Source: CAYOHG01 sp964465125 (GTDB lineage Bacteria > Planctomycetota > Phycisphaerae > UBA1845 > Fen-1342). From it: 37,486 nt of DNA. The first letter of the stretch is position 1. The number at the start of each line of letters is the position of its first letter. The stretch covers positions 1-37,486 of the forward strand of contig CAYXIO010000037.1 in NCBI GenBank assembly GCA_964465125.1, given 5' to 3'. Both the position numbers and the translations under genes were made by a program. The notes below the pieces were generated by a model. That model was not told the DNA's origin. It was given only the letters and a program-made list of their open reading frames with translations, and made no database searches. Below, in pieces: positions 1-11,004 of the stretch.

Positions 1-2365
<2,365 letters not shown>

Positions 2366-2503
2366 GCGTTTATGATTCGCTGATGTCTGATGCGATGTTC
2401 GTCGCACGCGGACTGACCCGCTTACCCACGACCCACTTGCGAGTGCTACCGCTCGCGCCGCCGTCCCGCTCTGCGAGGCTGCGACACGCGGGCGCACACG
2501 AGT

Positions 2504-2612
2504 TGCCGGTGTCCATACGTGTGGGGAAACACCTGATCCCATTCCGAACTCAGTAGTAAAGCCCACGCGGCCGATGGTAGTCCTGACCGGGCAAGAGTAG
2601 GTGAATGCCGGC
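2504..2612 (+). rRNA. rrf: 5S ribosomal RNA
   Basis: The 109-nt segment carries the 5S signature ttccgaactcagtagtaaa and a closing helix I in which gccggt at its 5' end pairs with gccggc at its 3' end. It lies about 140 nt downstream of the 23S 3' end and just before a strong hairpin terminator, the usual 23S-5S order. Ends are set from the closing helix and may be off by one or two bases. Confidence 0.93.
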
Positions 2613-2618
2613 TTTTTC

Positions 2619-2656
2619 GGGCCGCGCTTCGGAAACGAGGCGCGGCCCGACTGCTT
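2619..2656 (+). terminator. Rho-independent terminator of the rRNA operon
   Basis: A perfect 9-bp stem (gggccgcgc at 2619-2627 pairing with gcgcggccc at 2640-2648) encloses a 12-nt loop. It is preceded by a T run and followed by ctgctttt. Its position 6 nt after 5S rRNA fits the end of rRNA transcription. Confidence 0.8.
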
Positions 2657-2892
2657 TTCAGAGGCAGTGACCATTCGTGTGCAGATCGATTCTGGGACGT
2701 CCTTGACGTTCGTTCACGCCGCGCGGGATTTTGTCTTCGGTTTGCTCTTCTACACTTCGGGTGGCGGCACTTGCGCACATCGGTGGGCGGCTTTCAAGTG
2801 CCGCCAGGGTAGCGACAGGGGCGCCGGCACCTTGTGCACGACACACACGCCGTGGCGGGTCTTCTTGAACCGCTCGGCCGCGTTCGTGGTCC

Positions 2893-2975
2893 GGGTGGCA
2901 CCGCTCTTGAGCCGTGGTCCTGGGCTAAGCTTGGGCCGGGGGTGGAGAAGCACTGCTCAAGAGCAGTGGCACCCT
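2893..2975. repeat. Imperfect inverted pair of palindromic REP-like elements
   Basis: Copy A (2893-2920) has the core gcaccgctcttgagccgtgg. Copy B (2947-2975) contains the perfect palindromic core cactgctc-aa-gagcagtg at 2951-2968. The reverse complement of B matches A at roughly 23 of 28 positions, so the two are inverted with respect to each other and about 26 nt apart. Each copy can fold on itself and the pair can also fold together. The arrangement resembles paired REP/BIME elements; no transposase lies nearby. Confidence 0.55.
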
Positions 2976-3179
2976 CGCGCAGAATCTCAGTCAGCACATC
3001 GCGTCCCGACGCTGGAATCGTGGTGGGCGCGTCGCTATTCTCGTGGCTCGGCGTACCCTCCTGCCCAGCGTGGGCGGTTCGGAGCCATCCGATGGCCCGA
3101 AGAGTGCGCCGCCCTTTTTCAGCCGGCCAGCAAAGACATTCGGTCATAACTCAGCGCCGAGACCCTTGGGGCGAAGTCG

Positions 3180-3205
3180 CAGCGCCAGCGATCTGACTGG
3201 CGCTG
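3180..3205. other. Perfect 9-bp hairpin, possible terminator
   Basis: cagcgccag (3180-3188) pairs perfectly with ctggcgctg (3197-3205) around an 8-nt loop. The plus-strand continuation is pyrimidine-rich (cttccttt) but is not a real T run. It lies about 190 nt past the stop of the minus-strand PilT-like gene. A terminator role is possible but weak. Confidence 0.35.
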
Positions 3206-3215
3206 CTTCCTTTGG

Positions 3216-3275
3216 TTCACCGGCAACGGCGCGGCGGATCTGCTCGGCCTCAGCGAGCTGCTGATCGGATCTGGA
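3216..3275 (+). pseudogene. Possible fossil dockerin-like repeat
   Basis: In the frame starting at 3216 the sequence reads FTGNGAADLLGLSELLIGSG. The second dockerin repeat of the intact TIGR03790 protein encoded at 8549-10732 reads ITGDGAVDLDDLSELLVQFG. The two share TG-G-A-DL--LSELL, about 12 of 20 positions. Two calcium-loop acidic residues are lost and there is no open gene around it. It may be the relic of a dockerin-bearing gene; chance resemblance in GC-rich DNA cannot be excluded by eye. Confidence 0.3.
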
Positions 3276-3391
3276 AGGAGCCGCGGAGCCGCAACACAGC
3301 TTGCGGTGCTTTGTGACGTCGGTGGCGTCAGCCCGCCGTGTGACGCGCGGGGCCGTCGCGGCGGATGTGCGGCGGCGCTGTGCAGGCGGCG

Positions 3392-4564
3392 CTATTCCTC
3401 GCGCTCCATCTCATCTGCGAACACGGGGCCGTGATTGGCCAGCCGCTCCGCCTCGCCCAGGGCGATCTTGCCGGATTTCACCAACTTGGCGAGCGAGCGC
3501 TCCATCGTGCACATACGCTGGCCGGGCTCGTCGCGGGTCTGGGTCTGAATGAGCGAGTAGATCTGCTCGGTTTTCGCTTGCCGGACCAGGTTGGCCACCG
3601 CGTAGGTGTTGTTGAGAATCTCCATCGCGACCACGCGGCCCGGCCCGTCCTGGCGCTGCACCAGCTTCTGCGAGATCACGTAGCGCAGGCTCAGGGCGAG
3701 CTGGTTGGCGACCTCGTCGTGCCGGCTGGGCGGGTACATGTCCAGAAGCCGCGTGATCGTCCCGGATGCGTCGCGCGTGTGAATGCCGCTGAAGACGAGG
3801 TGTCCGGTCTCGGCGGCGGTGATCGTCCAGGTGGCGCTCTCGGCGTCGGTCATTTCGCCGACGAAGATCACGTCGGGGTCTTCCCGCAGGCAGTCGCGCA
3901 ATCCACGTTCATAGCTGGGCACATCGCGTCCGATGGCACGCTGCGAGATCATGGCGATGGCGCTGCTGAATTCGTACTCGATCGGGTCTTCGAGCGTGAC
4001 GATGTGCAGCGGGCGCGTCTGCGCGATGTGGTTCAGCAGGGCCGCGATCGTGGTCGACTTGCCCGCACCAGTGGTTCCGGTGAGCAGCACGAGCCCGGAA
4101 TGCAGATTGCAGATGTCCTGCCAGACGCCGTTGGGAAACCCGATGAACTCGACCGTCGGTGTGGTCGTGTCGAGCGCGCGAATCGCCATGCTCAGCCCGC
4201 GATGGTCGTGATACGCGTTAAGCCGGTAGCGCATGCCGTCGATCAGGCGTGACGCGTTGACGGAGCGGATGGTCCGCAGCGTCTCCATCTGCTTGTCATC
4301 CAGCAGCGTTCGGCAGAGCCGCTCGATGGTCGCATTATCGAGCGGGCCGCCGTTCGTGATCTTCAGCCGCCCGTCGACGCGGTAGCAGGGGGCCTTGCCG
4401 TTCTTGATGTGAAGATCGGTCACGCGGGCGGTGCCCTGTCGGCGAAAACTGTTCAGCAGGTCGCGCATGCTGAGTTTGCGCGCATCGGTGGCGGCGTAGA
4501 CCTTCTCGTCCAGGGAAAGGCGGCCGTCGTCGCCTTGCACGTCGCTGGTCAGGTGCTCGCTCAT
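3392..4564 (-). CDS. pilT: Type IV pilus retraction ATPase, PilT/PilU family
   Basis: A 390-residue secretion-superfamily ATPase. Visible motifs in order: a PilT-like N-terminal domain (VTDLHIKNG, residues 48-56), Walker A GTTGAGKST (163-171), Asp box LEDPIEYE (191-198), Walker B EDPDVIFVGE (228-237), His box TAAETGHLVFSGIHT (249-263), and a C-terminal AVANLVRQAKT-type segment typical of PilT rather than PilB. Family members are cytoplasmic hexamers that depolymerise type IV pili using ATP. A GGAG lies about 12 nt upstream of the chosen ATG. It stands alone, divergent from xylB, with no other pilus genes in the window. PilU, or an ATPase of another type IV-like machine, remains possible. Confidence 0.88.
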   Translation of the reverse strand: MSEHLTSDVQGDDGRLSLDEKVYAATDARKLSMRDLLNSFRRQGTARVTDLHIKNGKAPCYRVDGRLKITNGGPLDNATIERLCRTLLDDKQMETLRTIRSVNASRLIDGMRYRLNAYHDHRGLSMAIRALDTTTPTVEFIGFPNGVWQDICNLHSGLVLLTGTTGAGKSTTIAALLNHIAQTRPLHIVTLEDPIEYEFSSAIAMISQRAIGRDVPSYERGLRDCLREDPDVIFVGEMTDAESATWTITAAETGHLVFSGIHTRDASGTITRLLDMYPPSRHDEVANQLALSLRYVISQKLVQRQDGPGRVVAMEILNNTYAVANLVRQAKTEQIYSLIQTQTRDEPGQRMCTMERSLAKLVKSGKIALGEAERLANHGPVFADEMEREE

Positions 4565-4748
4565 CGGATCTCACGCTCCGGTCCGCCGTTGGGGGTTGCG
4601 GTCCAAGGGACGCGGCGCTGCGCGGCGGCGAACCGGGCTCAGTCTACGGCGGCCGGCCAGGGCGGAACAGCCGGGTTGCGTTGCCGGCCCGCGGTCGCCG
4701 CAGTAACGTCGCGTGACCTGGCAGGTCTCAAGCGTCTGGAGGCGTCCG

Positions 4749-6254
4749 ATGAGCGCGGCTGACTATTTCCTTGGGATTGACGTCGGAACGACGGGCAGCA
4801 AGGCCCTGCTTCTGGGGGCGAACGGGGAGGTTGCGGCGGAGGCGACCGATGAATACCCGCTGCATATGCCGAAGCCGCTCTGGTCGGAGCAGAATCCCCA
4901 GGACTGGTGGCGCGCGACGGCGGGAAGCATTCGCGCCGTCGTAGGAAAGGTCTCCGGAGCCGGCGGGCGGGTCGCGGCGGTGGGGCTGACGGGCCAGATG
5001 CACGGACTGACGCTGCTGGACGGAAGCGGCGAGGTGCTGCGGCCGGCGATTCTGTGGAACGACCAGCGAACCGCGGCGCAATGCACGGAGATCACGCAGC
5101 GCGTCGGCGCCCAGCGTGTCCTGCAACTCACTGGGAATCCCGTGCTGCCGGGCTTTACCGCGCCAAAGCTGGCCTGGGTGCAGGCGCACGAGCCCGACCT
5201 GTTCGCGAAGGTCGCGCATGTGCTGCTTCCGAAGGATTACGTGCGCTGGCGGCTGACCGGGGCGCTGGGCAGCGACGTTTCCGACGCGTCGGGCACGTCG
5301 CTGTTTGACGTCGGCAAGCGGGCGTGGTCGGACGAGATGATCGCGGCGCTGGATGCAAAGCGGGCGTGGCTGCCCGAAGTGGCGGAGTCTCCGGTCGTTC
5401 TCTCTCACGTTCACGCCGCGGCGGCGGCTGAAACCGGGCTCGCCGCGGGCACTCCCGTCGTGGCCGGCGCGGGAGACCAGGCGGCGCAGGCCGTCGGCAG
5501 CGGCATCGTGCGCGAGGGCTTGGTCTCCGCGACGCTGGGCACGTCGGGCGTGGTCTTCGCGGCGTCGGATGTCTATCGGGTCGAACCGCGCGGCCGGCTG
5601 CACGCCTTCTGCCACGCCGTTCCGGGAAAGTGGCACCTGATGGGCGTGATGCTGGCGGCGGGCGGGGCCTTCCGCTGGTATCGCGACGCGTTGGGCGGCG
5701 GCGCTTCGTACGATCAGCTCACGGCGGAGGCGGCCGACGCGCCGGCCGGCTGCGAAGGGCTCGTGTTCCTGCCGTACCTCAGCGGCGAGCGAACGCCGCA
5801 CCCCGACCCGCGTGCCCGCGGGGTCTTCTTCGGGTTGACGTTGCGCCATCGCCGCGCCCACCTGACGCGCGCGGTGCTGGAGGGCGTCAGCTTCGGACTG
5901 TGCGACTCGCTTGGGCTGATGCGCGAGCTGGGGATTTCGCCGCGGCAGATTCGGGCTTCCGGCGGGGGCGCTGAAAGCCCGCTGTGGCGCGCGATTCTCG
6001 CGGACGTGTTCGGCGTCGAGCTGGCCACGCTGAATGTGACGCAGGGCGCCGCGCTGGGGGCGGCGGTGCTGGCGGCGGTCGGTGCGGGAGCGTTCGCGGA
6101 TGTCGTGCAGGCCTCCGATCGCGTGGCCCGAGTGACCGGCACCACCCGACCGAGCACAGCGGCGCCGATCTGCCAGCGCGCGTATGCGTGCTACCGGCGG
6201 CTATACCCGGCGCTTCAAGCGGAGTTCGCGCGCGCGTTCGCCGACAGCGAATGA
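4749..6254 (+). CDS. xylB: Xylulokinase (FGGY carbohydrate kinase)
   Basis: A 501-residue FGGY-family sugar kinase, best matching xylulokinases, which phosphorylate D-xylulose with ATP before entry into the pentose phosphate pathway in the cytoplasm. The N-terminal ATPase fold opens with FLGIDVGTTGSKALLL. The family signature VGLTGQMHGLTLLD near residue 80 carries the MHG characteristic of XylB. The catalytic Asp is D243 in GAGDQAAQ, and SGGGAESPLWRAI marks the second domain. The start at 4749 is chosen over an in-frame ATG at 4713 because GGAGG at 4738-4742 sits 6 nt before it and the protein then begins just ahead of the first beta strand. No xylose isomerase or transporter is adjacent, so the exact substrate is inferred from family only. 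Confidence 0.88.
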   Translation: MSAADYFLGIDVGTTGSKALLLGANGEVAAEATDEYPLHMPKPLWSEQNPQDWWRATAGSIRAVVGKVSGAGGRVAAVGLTGQMHGLTLLDGSGEVLRPAILWNDQRTAAQCTEITQRVGAQRVLQLTGNPVLPGFTAPKLAWVQAHEPDLFAKVAHVLLPKDYVRWRLTGALGSDVSDASGTSLFDVGKRAWSDEMIAALDAKRAWLPEVAESPVVLSHVHAAAAAETGLAAGTPVVAGAGDQAAQAVGSGIVREGLVSATLGTSGVVFAASDVYRVEPRGRLHAFCHAVPGKWHLMGVMLAAGGAFRWYRDALGGGASYDQLTAEAADAPAGCEGLVFLPYLSGERTPHPDPRARGVFFGLTLRHRRAHLTRAVLEGVSFGLCDSLGLMRELGISPRQIRASGGGAESPLWRAILADVFGVELATLNVTQGAALGAAVLAAVGAGAFADVVQASDRVARVTGTTRPSTAAPICQRAYACYRRLYPALQAEFARAFADSE

Positions 6255-6291
6255 GGTGAGGGCGGGCACCGCGAGCCGGCGTCAGTGATGA

Positions 6292-7431
6292 CTACGGGCA
6301 GACGTCGCCGAAGTGCACAAGCAGCGCGGACAGGTCGAGCAGGTCGACGACTCCGTTGCCGTCCAGGTCGCCGTTCTCAAACCCCTCCGTCGCCGTGCCG
6401 AAGTGCATCAGCAAGACTGCGAGATCGTCGCTATCGACCTTCCGGTCGTCATTCACGTCGGACGGGCAAAGGTCGTACAGCAAGGTCACGGTGGCGGGTG
6501 CGGAAGTCCCGTCGGTGTCGGAGGACTGGAACACCAGGGAGTCCGTGCCGTGCGCCGCGGGGTCGATCCGCAGCAGGCGATAGGGCACGTTGATCCCGGA
6601 AAGCCCGGGAGATTCGAGAACGTCAGCCTGTGCGGGCGGTGAAAGCACGGTCGTCTGTGGCGTGGCGACTTCTGGCGTGCTCGCGGGCAGCTCCAACAGC
6701 AGCGGGGCGCGATGCCGCACTCGACGCGTGTAGCCGTAGGTCATTGGGGCGGCGCCGTCGGACGCGCCGCCGCCGGTCGCGTCAACCAGCAGCGAATCAG
6801 GAACGCTTCGCACGACTTCGCCGTCGACGAAGAGCACTTCACACTGAACTCGCGGCATTCCCGCACCGAGCACCGCGCCGTGCACGCTTACCGTGCCGGT
6901 GCCGTCGCGAGCGGCGATGACCCGCCCGTTCTGCAAGAGCCGCACTTCCGTGACGCCAGCGCCCGATGCAGACAGGGCGAACTGATAGACCGTCGAGAGG
7001 TCGCCGGAGTAGGGCGTGATACCTACGGCGGCTCCGCGACCGCGATTGTAGACGTCGAACCACGCCTGCCAGACGCCGACGGTTCGATTGGGCGACGTGT
7101 CGTATGCGAGTACGCGCCAGTCGTGCCAGCCGTCGGCGAGTTGCGTCGTGTCGATTTCGAATGAGCCGCCGGGCGCGACGGTTGCGCGCGAGACGCCGTC
7201 GACGAGCAGCTCGAAGTCTGCGATCTGCGCCGCGGGGTGGTCGGTGGTCGCGCTGGGGGTCAGCAGCAGTGTGCCGGTCGCGGGTCCGTCGGGGATGCCG
7301 TCCACGGAGACTTGCGGGACGTAGGCGAACGGGCGCGTCAGGGGATCGCCGTAGAGCAGGCCCTGAAACGGCGTGTATTCGAGGCTGCGGACGACCGATT
7401 CGGCCAGGTTCGCCCCTTGCAGATAGAAAAA
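6292..7431 (-). pseudogene. C-terminal part of a frameshifted TIGR03790-dockerin protein
   Basis: This frame continues the protein begun at 8462 after a frameshift in the T run at 7427-7431. Read through the shift, it gives YLQGANLAESVVRS then LEYTPFQGLLYGDPLTRPFAY, matching the intact neighbour (8549-10732) residue for residue in spacing. Next come an Ig-like segment (GGSFEID..DGWHDWRVLAYD), a Cys-flanked linker, and two dockerin-like calcium loops (DVNDDRKVDSDDL and DLDGNGVVDLLDL) ending at DVCP and a TAG stop. The first ATG in this frame is 7305, well inside the domain and without a ribosome site, so it is unlikely to be an independent gene. In the intact relative the dockerin-like repeats sit at the extreme C-terminus. 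Confidence 0.75.
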
Positions 7432-8462
7432 TACTCGTTGGCTTGCGGGAACTTGCCGCGCAGGGCGCAGGGCTCGTCGACCGTGCCGAACGAGCCCGCC
7501 GCACCTTTGGCGATCCAGCGCGAGAGCTTGGTCTGGTCGGGGATGTCGAACCAGGCGGCGGCGCTGGTGGCGTGGTCGCCGATCGAGCCCGGCAGCAGCG
7601 TCATGTCCGCGCCGTCGATGTCCGGATCGGCCCAGCCGGTCATGACGCCGAGCGCGTCGTGGCGTCCGCTCGGCAGGACGTCGTAGAGCAGCTCGGCGGT
7701 GCCGCCCAGCGCGGCGACGGTGGTGACGGCGTTGGGATAGGCCCAGTCGCGCAGACTGCTGCGGAACGCATCGCTGGTTTTCATGAAGTAGATCGTGCCC
7801 GCCGGATGCGTGCCATCGGCGGCGGCGCAGCGATCGATCATGGAGAGCAGCTCGCCGACGGTGTTGCCGCGCTCGCCGGTGTACCCGAGCATGGCGGAGA
7901 GATAGAGATATCGGCCGCGGCCGTCGGCGCTTGGGCCGCCATCCTGCCAGAGCACCTCGCTGTCAAAATTGTAGGGGTCCTCGCCGGGCGACCAGTAGCG
8001 ATTGCGGAAGCTGAAGTTGATGCCTCCCGCCAGGATCTCGTCGGCCATGAGGGCCAGGTAATACGCGGTCGTGAGCGAGAAGCGCGAGATGGCGCACGAT
8101 CCATGCACCAGGCCCTGTGCATCGACATAGAAGTCCGCCGGCGGCGCCAAGATGATGTAGTCGACGTGGTCGCGGAGCCCGTCCGCGACCAGCTTGCCGC
8201 GCAGGGCCTCGTGCTGGTAGGCCGCGATGTCGCCGAAGCCCGGCGCGGTCGGGTCGAGGTACAGGATATTCTGGACCGGGAGGTTTCGAACGGCGACGTA
8301 GTGGTTGGCGACTTGCAGGGCATCCGCGCGGGCCGGGTCGACCAGCAGCAGGACGTTTTCGGCGGAACCGCCGGCGAAGGCCAACGTCGTGAACAGCGCG
8401 GCAGTGATCACGACGGCGAGCCGGTGTGCGGGCCTGCACCAATGAACGGGAGCTTGTCCCAT
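7338..8462 (-). pseudogene. N-terminal part of a frameshifted TIGR03790-family secreted protein
   Basis: It begins at ATG 8462 (AGGGG 6 nt upstream; a TTG directly before it is less likely). A signal peptide runs to about AFAGG, followed by the family opening GGSAENVLLLVDPAR and the segment LPVQNILYLD typical of TIGR03790 proteins, a secreted family of unknown function found in planctomycetes, verrucomicrobia and deltaproteobacteria. Identity with the product of 8549-10732 is obvious throughout (LSMIDRCAAADGTHPAGTIY against LIDMIDRSIAVDGTQPPGTF). After GKFPQANEYF the frame is lost and runs into 31 unrelated residues before a stop at 7338. The full reading across the shift would be about 723 residues, almost the same as the intact 727-residue copy. 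Confidence 0.75.
7427..7431 (-). other. Single-base frameshift in a T5 run (coding strand)
   Basis: The coding strand reads gag-tat-ttt-tct at this point. Adding one T gives gag-tat-ttt-ttc-tat-ctg (EYFFYLQG), which restores the frame and aligns with HVFYYQG of the intact paralogue without a gap. One T is therefore missing relative to the ancestral reading. It could be a genuine mutation, phase-variable slippage, programmed frameshifting or a homopolymer sequencing error; the sequence alone does not decide. Confidence 0.75.
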
Positions 8463-8548
8463 CAACTTCCCCTGGCCGGATCCATCGGCACTCCGCCGCT
8501 ACGCGCGGCGACCTGCTCGCCTCGCATCCCGCGCCCGGCGTGTACGCA

Positions 8549-10732
8549 TCATCCGCACGACTGCCCGAATTGAACCAGCAGCTCGCTCAGGTCGTCGAGG
8601 TCGACGGCGCCGTCGCCGGTGATATCACCTTGTTCGAGCGTCGCTCCGCTGGTGGTTCCGAAGTTGGCCAGCAGCGTCGAGAGGTCGAGCAGGTCGACGG
8701 TGCCGTCGTGGTTCAGGTCGGGCAGGCAGAAGTCGTAGAGAAGCGTAACCGTCTGAACGGGGGTGTCGCCGTTGATGCTGGTCACGTGATAGGTGAGCGT
8801 GTCGATGCCGCTCGCCTGCGCGTCAGGCCGGATGAGCACGTAGGGTCGCGCCGGATTGGAATACAGCATTGTGGCCTGGGCCGGGGCGCTGTCGATCACG
8901 AAGGTCATCGCGACGCCGGTGTTTCCGACCGTGCCGGGCAGTTCGAGCAGCAGCGGGTCGGATCGGCGCAGGGGGCGGGTGTAGCTGTAGGCGAGCGGCG
9001 GGAGTCCGCTCTGTCCGCCGGTGTCGTAGGTGATGTCGAGCAGAAGCGGGGCGCTGCGGACGAGCTCGCCGCCCGCGTAGAGGGCCTCGGCCTGCACGCG
9101 GACCGGGCCAGCGCCCATCGTCAGGCCGTGGTTCGTCACCGTCGCCGACGCGGATTGCGTGGCGGCGAGGATGCGACCGTTCTGGACGAGGTGAATCTCG
9201 ACCAGGTCGGGGTCGGGTGTGGCGGCGAGGTCGAAGGTGAAAGTGGTGGTGAGAAGGCCGGTCGTTAGCGGGGCGGCGACGCTGGCGGCTCGCCCGCGAT
9301 TGTCGCAGGTGAATGAGCTGACCCAGCGACCGACGCTGCGCGCCGGGCTGTCGTCGTACGCGAGCACGCGGACGTCGTGCCAGCCGTCGGAGATCGACGC
9401 CGTGTCCAGCGAGAACGAATCGCCGGGGAGCGCACTGTCGATCACTACGCCGTCGAGCATCAGGTCGAAGCTCTCGATGTTCGCGGTCGGATGGGTGGTC
9501 GTCGCGCTGGGCGTCAGGACGATGGTGCCGGACACCGGGTTGGCGGGCAGCCCCGCGACGCTGACTTCGGGGAGATACGCGAACGGCCGCGTGAGCGGAT
9601 CGCCGTAGAAGAGAAGCTGGAACGGCGTGTACTCGACGCTGCGGTAGACGGCTTCGGCCAGGCACAGGCCCTGGTAGTAGAAGACGTGAGCGCGGGCGTG
9701 CGGGAACTTGCCGGGGAACGCACACGGCTCCTCCACGGATCCCCACGAGCCGCTGGCGCCGATGCGAATCCACGACGTGAGCTTCTCCTGCGAGCTGACG
9801 TCGAAGGTTGCGGCGTAGCTGGTCAGATGGTCGCAGAACGCCCCCGGCAGGACGGTCATGTCGGTGGTTTCGATGCCGGGTGAGGCGAAGCCGGTCATGA
9901 TTCCCAGGCAGTCGTGCTGGCCGGTCGGGAGCGTTGCCAGCAGGTGCTCCGCCTGCCCGCCGAAGCCTTCGATGCTGGCTACCGCCATGTCGAAGTATGG
10001 ATCGCGCGGGTTGCTGCGGACGGAATCGCTGGTTTCCATGAAGTAAAACGTCCCGGGGGGTTGCGTTCCGTCGACGGCGATGCTGCGGTCGATCATGTCG
10101 ATGAGCTCTTCGACGGTGTTGCCGTTGACGCCGGTATAGCCGAGCTGCGCCGCCAGGAACATGTACTGCGAACCGCTGTCGGTGCTGGGCACGCCGTTCT
10201 TCCACGAGATGGAGCTGTCGAACGGCAGGATGACGTCGCTCTCCTCATCCGAATAGCGATTGGACCAGCTCACGTTCTTCGTGGCGGTGAGCACCTGGTC
10301 GGCCACGAAGGTCATGTAATAGATGCCGGACATCGAGAAACGCGTCACCGCCGTGCATCCCTGCGCGTTCACCAGCCCCGGGGCGGGGATGTAGAAGGTG
10401 GTCGGGGCGACGGCGATGTAGTCGATGTGGTCGCGGATGTCCGAGTGCGCGAGCTTGCCCAGCAGGGCCTCGATGTTCAGGTCACGGAAGGCCTGGAAGT
10501 TGGCGACGTTGGATTCGACGTAGAGCGCGTTGCCGGGCGGCAGGTCGCGCGCGAAGAGATAGTAGTTGCCGATGTACTTGGCGTCGTTGCGCATCGGGTC
10601 GATGACCACCAGCGCGTTTTCCGCCGATCCGCCGGCGCGGGCCGGCCAGGCGCCGCAGAGCCAGGCCGAAGCACAGGCGAAGGTCAGCAGCCACGTGGGG
10701 GCGCGCAGCACTTCCCGAAACCATGCGTGCAT
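8549..10732 (-). CDS. Secreted TIGR03790-family protein with two C-terminal dockerin-like repeats
   Basis: A 727-residue exported protein of unknown biochemical role. A signal peptide (hydrophobic WLLTFACASAWLCGAWPARA) precedes GGSAENALVVIDPMRND, the start of the TIGR03790 domain, which fills roughly residues 35-390. An Ig-like or carbohydrate-binding-like beta domain follows (around DSFSLDTASISDGWHDVRVL), then a second beta segment. The protein closes with two calcium-loop repeats, DLNHDGTVDLLDL and DITGDGAVDLDDL. Such type I dockerin-like pairs in planctomycetes are thought to mediate extracellular attachment rather than classical cellulosome assembly. The start is the ATG at 10732 with AGGGAG about 11 nt upstream. 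The broken paralogue lies 86 nt downstream on the same strand, so this is a tandem duplication and probably one transcription unit. Confidence 0.75.
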   Translation of the reverse strand: MHAWFREVLRAPTWLLTFACASAWLCGAWPARAGGSAENALVVIDPMRNDAKYIGNYYLFARDLPPGNALYVESNVANFQAFRDLNIEALLGKLAHSDIRDHIDYIAVAPTTFYIPAPGLVNAQGCTAVTRFSMSGIYYMTFVADQVLTATKNVSWSNRYSDEESDVILPFDSSISWKNGVPSTDSGSQYMFLAAQLGYTGVNGNTVEELIDMIDRSIAVDGTQPPGTFYFMETSDSVRSNPRDPYFDMAVASIEGFGGQAEHLLATLPTGQHDCLGIMTGFASPGIETTDMTVLPGAFCDHLTSYAATFDVSSQEKLTSWIRIGASGSWGSVEEPCAFPGKFPHARAHVFYYQGLCLAEAVYRSVEYTPFQLLFYGDPLTRPFAYLPEVSVAGLPANPVSGTIVLTPSATTTHPTANIESFDLMLDGVVIDSALPGDSFSLDTASISDGWHDVRVLAYDDSPARSVGRWVSSFTCDNRGRAASVAAPLTTGLLTTTFTFDLAATPDPDLVEIHLVQNGRILAATQSASATVTNHGLTMGAGPVRVQAEALYAGGELVRSAPLLLDITYDTGGQSGLPPLAYSYTRPLRRSDPLLLELPGTVGNTGVAMTFVIDSAPAQATMLYSNPARPYVLIRPDAQASGIDTLTYHVTSINGDTPVQTVTLLYDFCLPDLNHDGTVDLLDLSTLLANFGTTSGATLEQGDITGDGAVDLDDLSELLVQFGQSCG

Positions 10733-11004
10733 GGGTTGAAGCTCCCTGGGCTCGCGGAACTACGGCCGATTCGGTCTGCCGCCTACTCTACTGCACCGGA
10801 CTGCCGAACGGGCGGCCCGGTGTCGGCGAATAATCCCATTCTAATCCCCTCCGGCAAGCGCCGCACCGCTTTCTGGCGAAGTCCTCGCACGACGCTGAGC
10901 ACCCCGCGGCCGGCGGAATCGCCGCCGGGCCCTTGCAGGCTGCGCTTCCGCGACGACAATCGAGCCTGGCGAAGACCCTGACCACTTTCTTCGGACGTGA
11001 AATC

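Larger units (their letters stand above)
2657..3391. other. Gene-free interval with repeats and a possible fossil domain
   Basis: About 735 bases between the rRNA terminator and the end of the PilT-like gene. Open frames exist on both strands but have no convincing start, ribosome site or recognisable protein family, and they overlap each other. The interval does hold an inverted pair of palindromic elements (2893-2975), a 9-bp perfect hairpin (3180-3205), and a short stretch that reads like a decayed dockerin repeat (3216-3275). It looks like an accumulation zone for non-coding repeats and gene debris. Confidence 0.6.

Noticed and set aside
2601..3149. Plus-strand open frame after 5S rRNA
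   Set aside because: It starts inside the 5S gene, crosses the terminator hairpin and repeats, and has no protein-like composition.
3392..4564. PilT-like gene considered as part of a type IV pilus or secretion cluster
   Set aside because: No pilin, platform or secretin genes are within the window; it stands alone.
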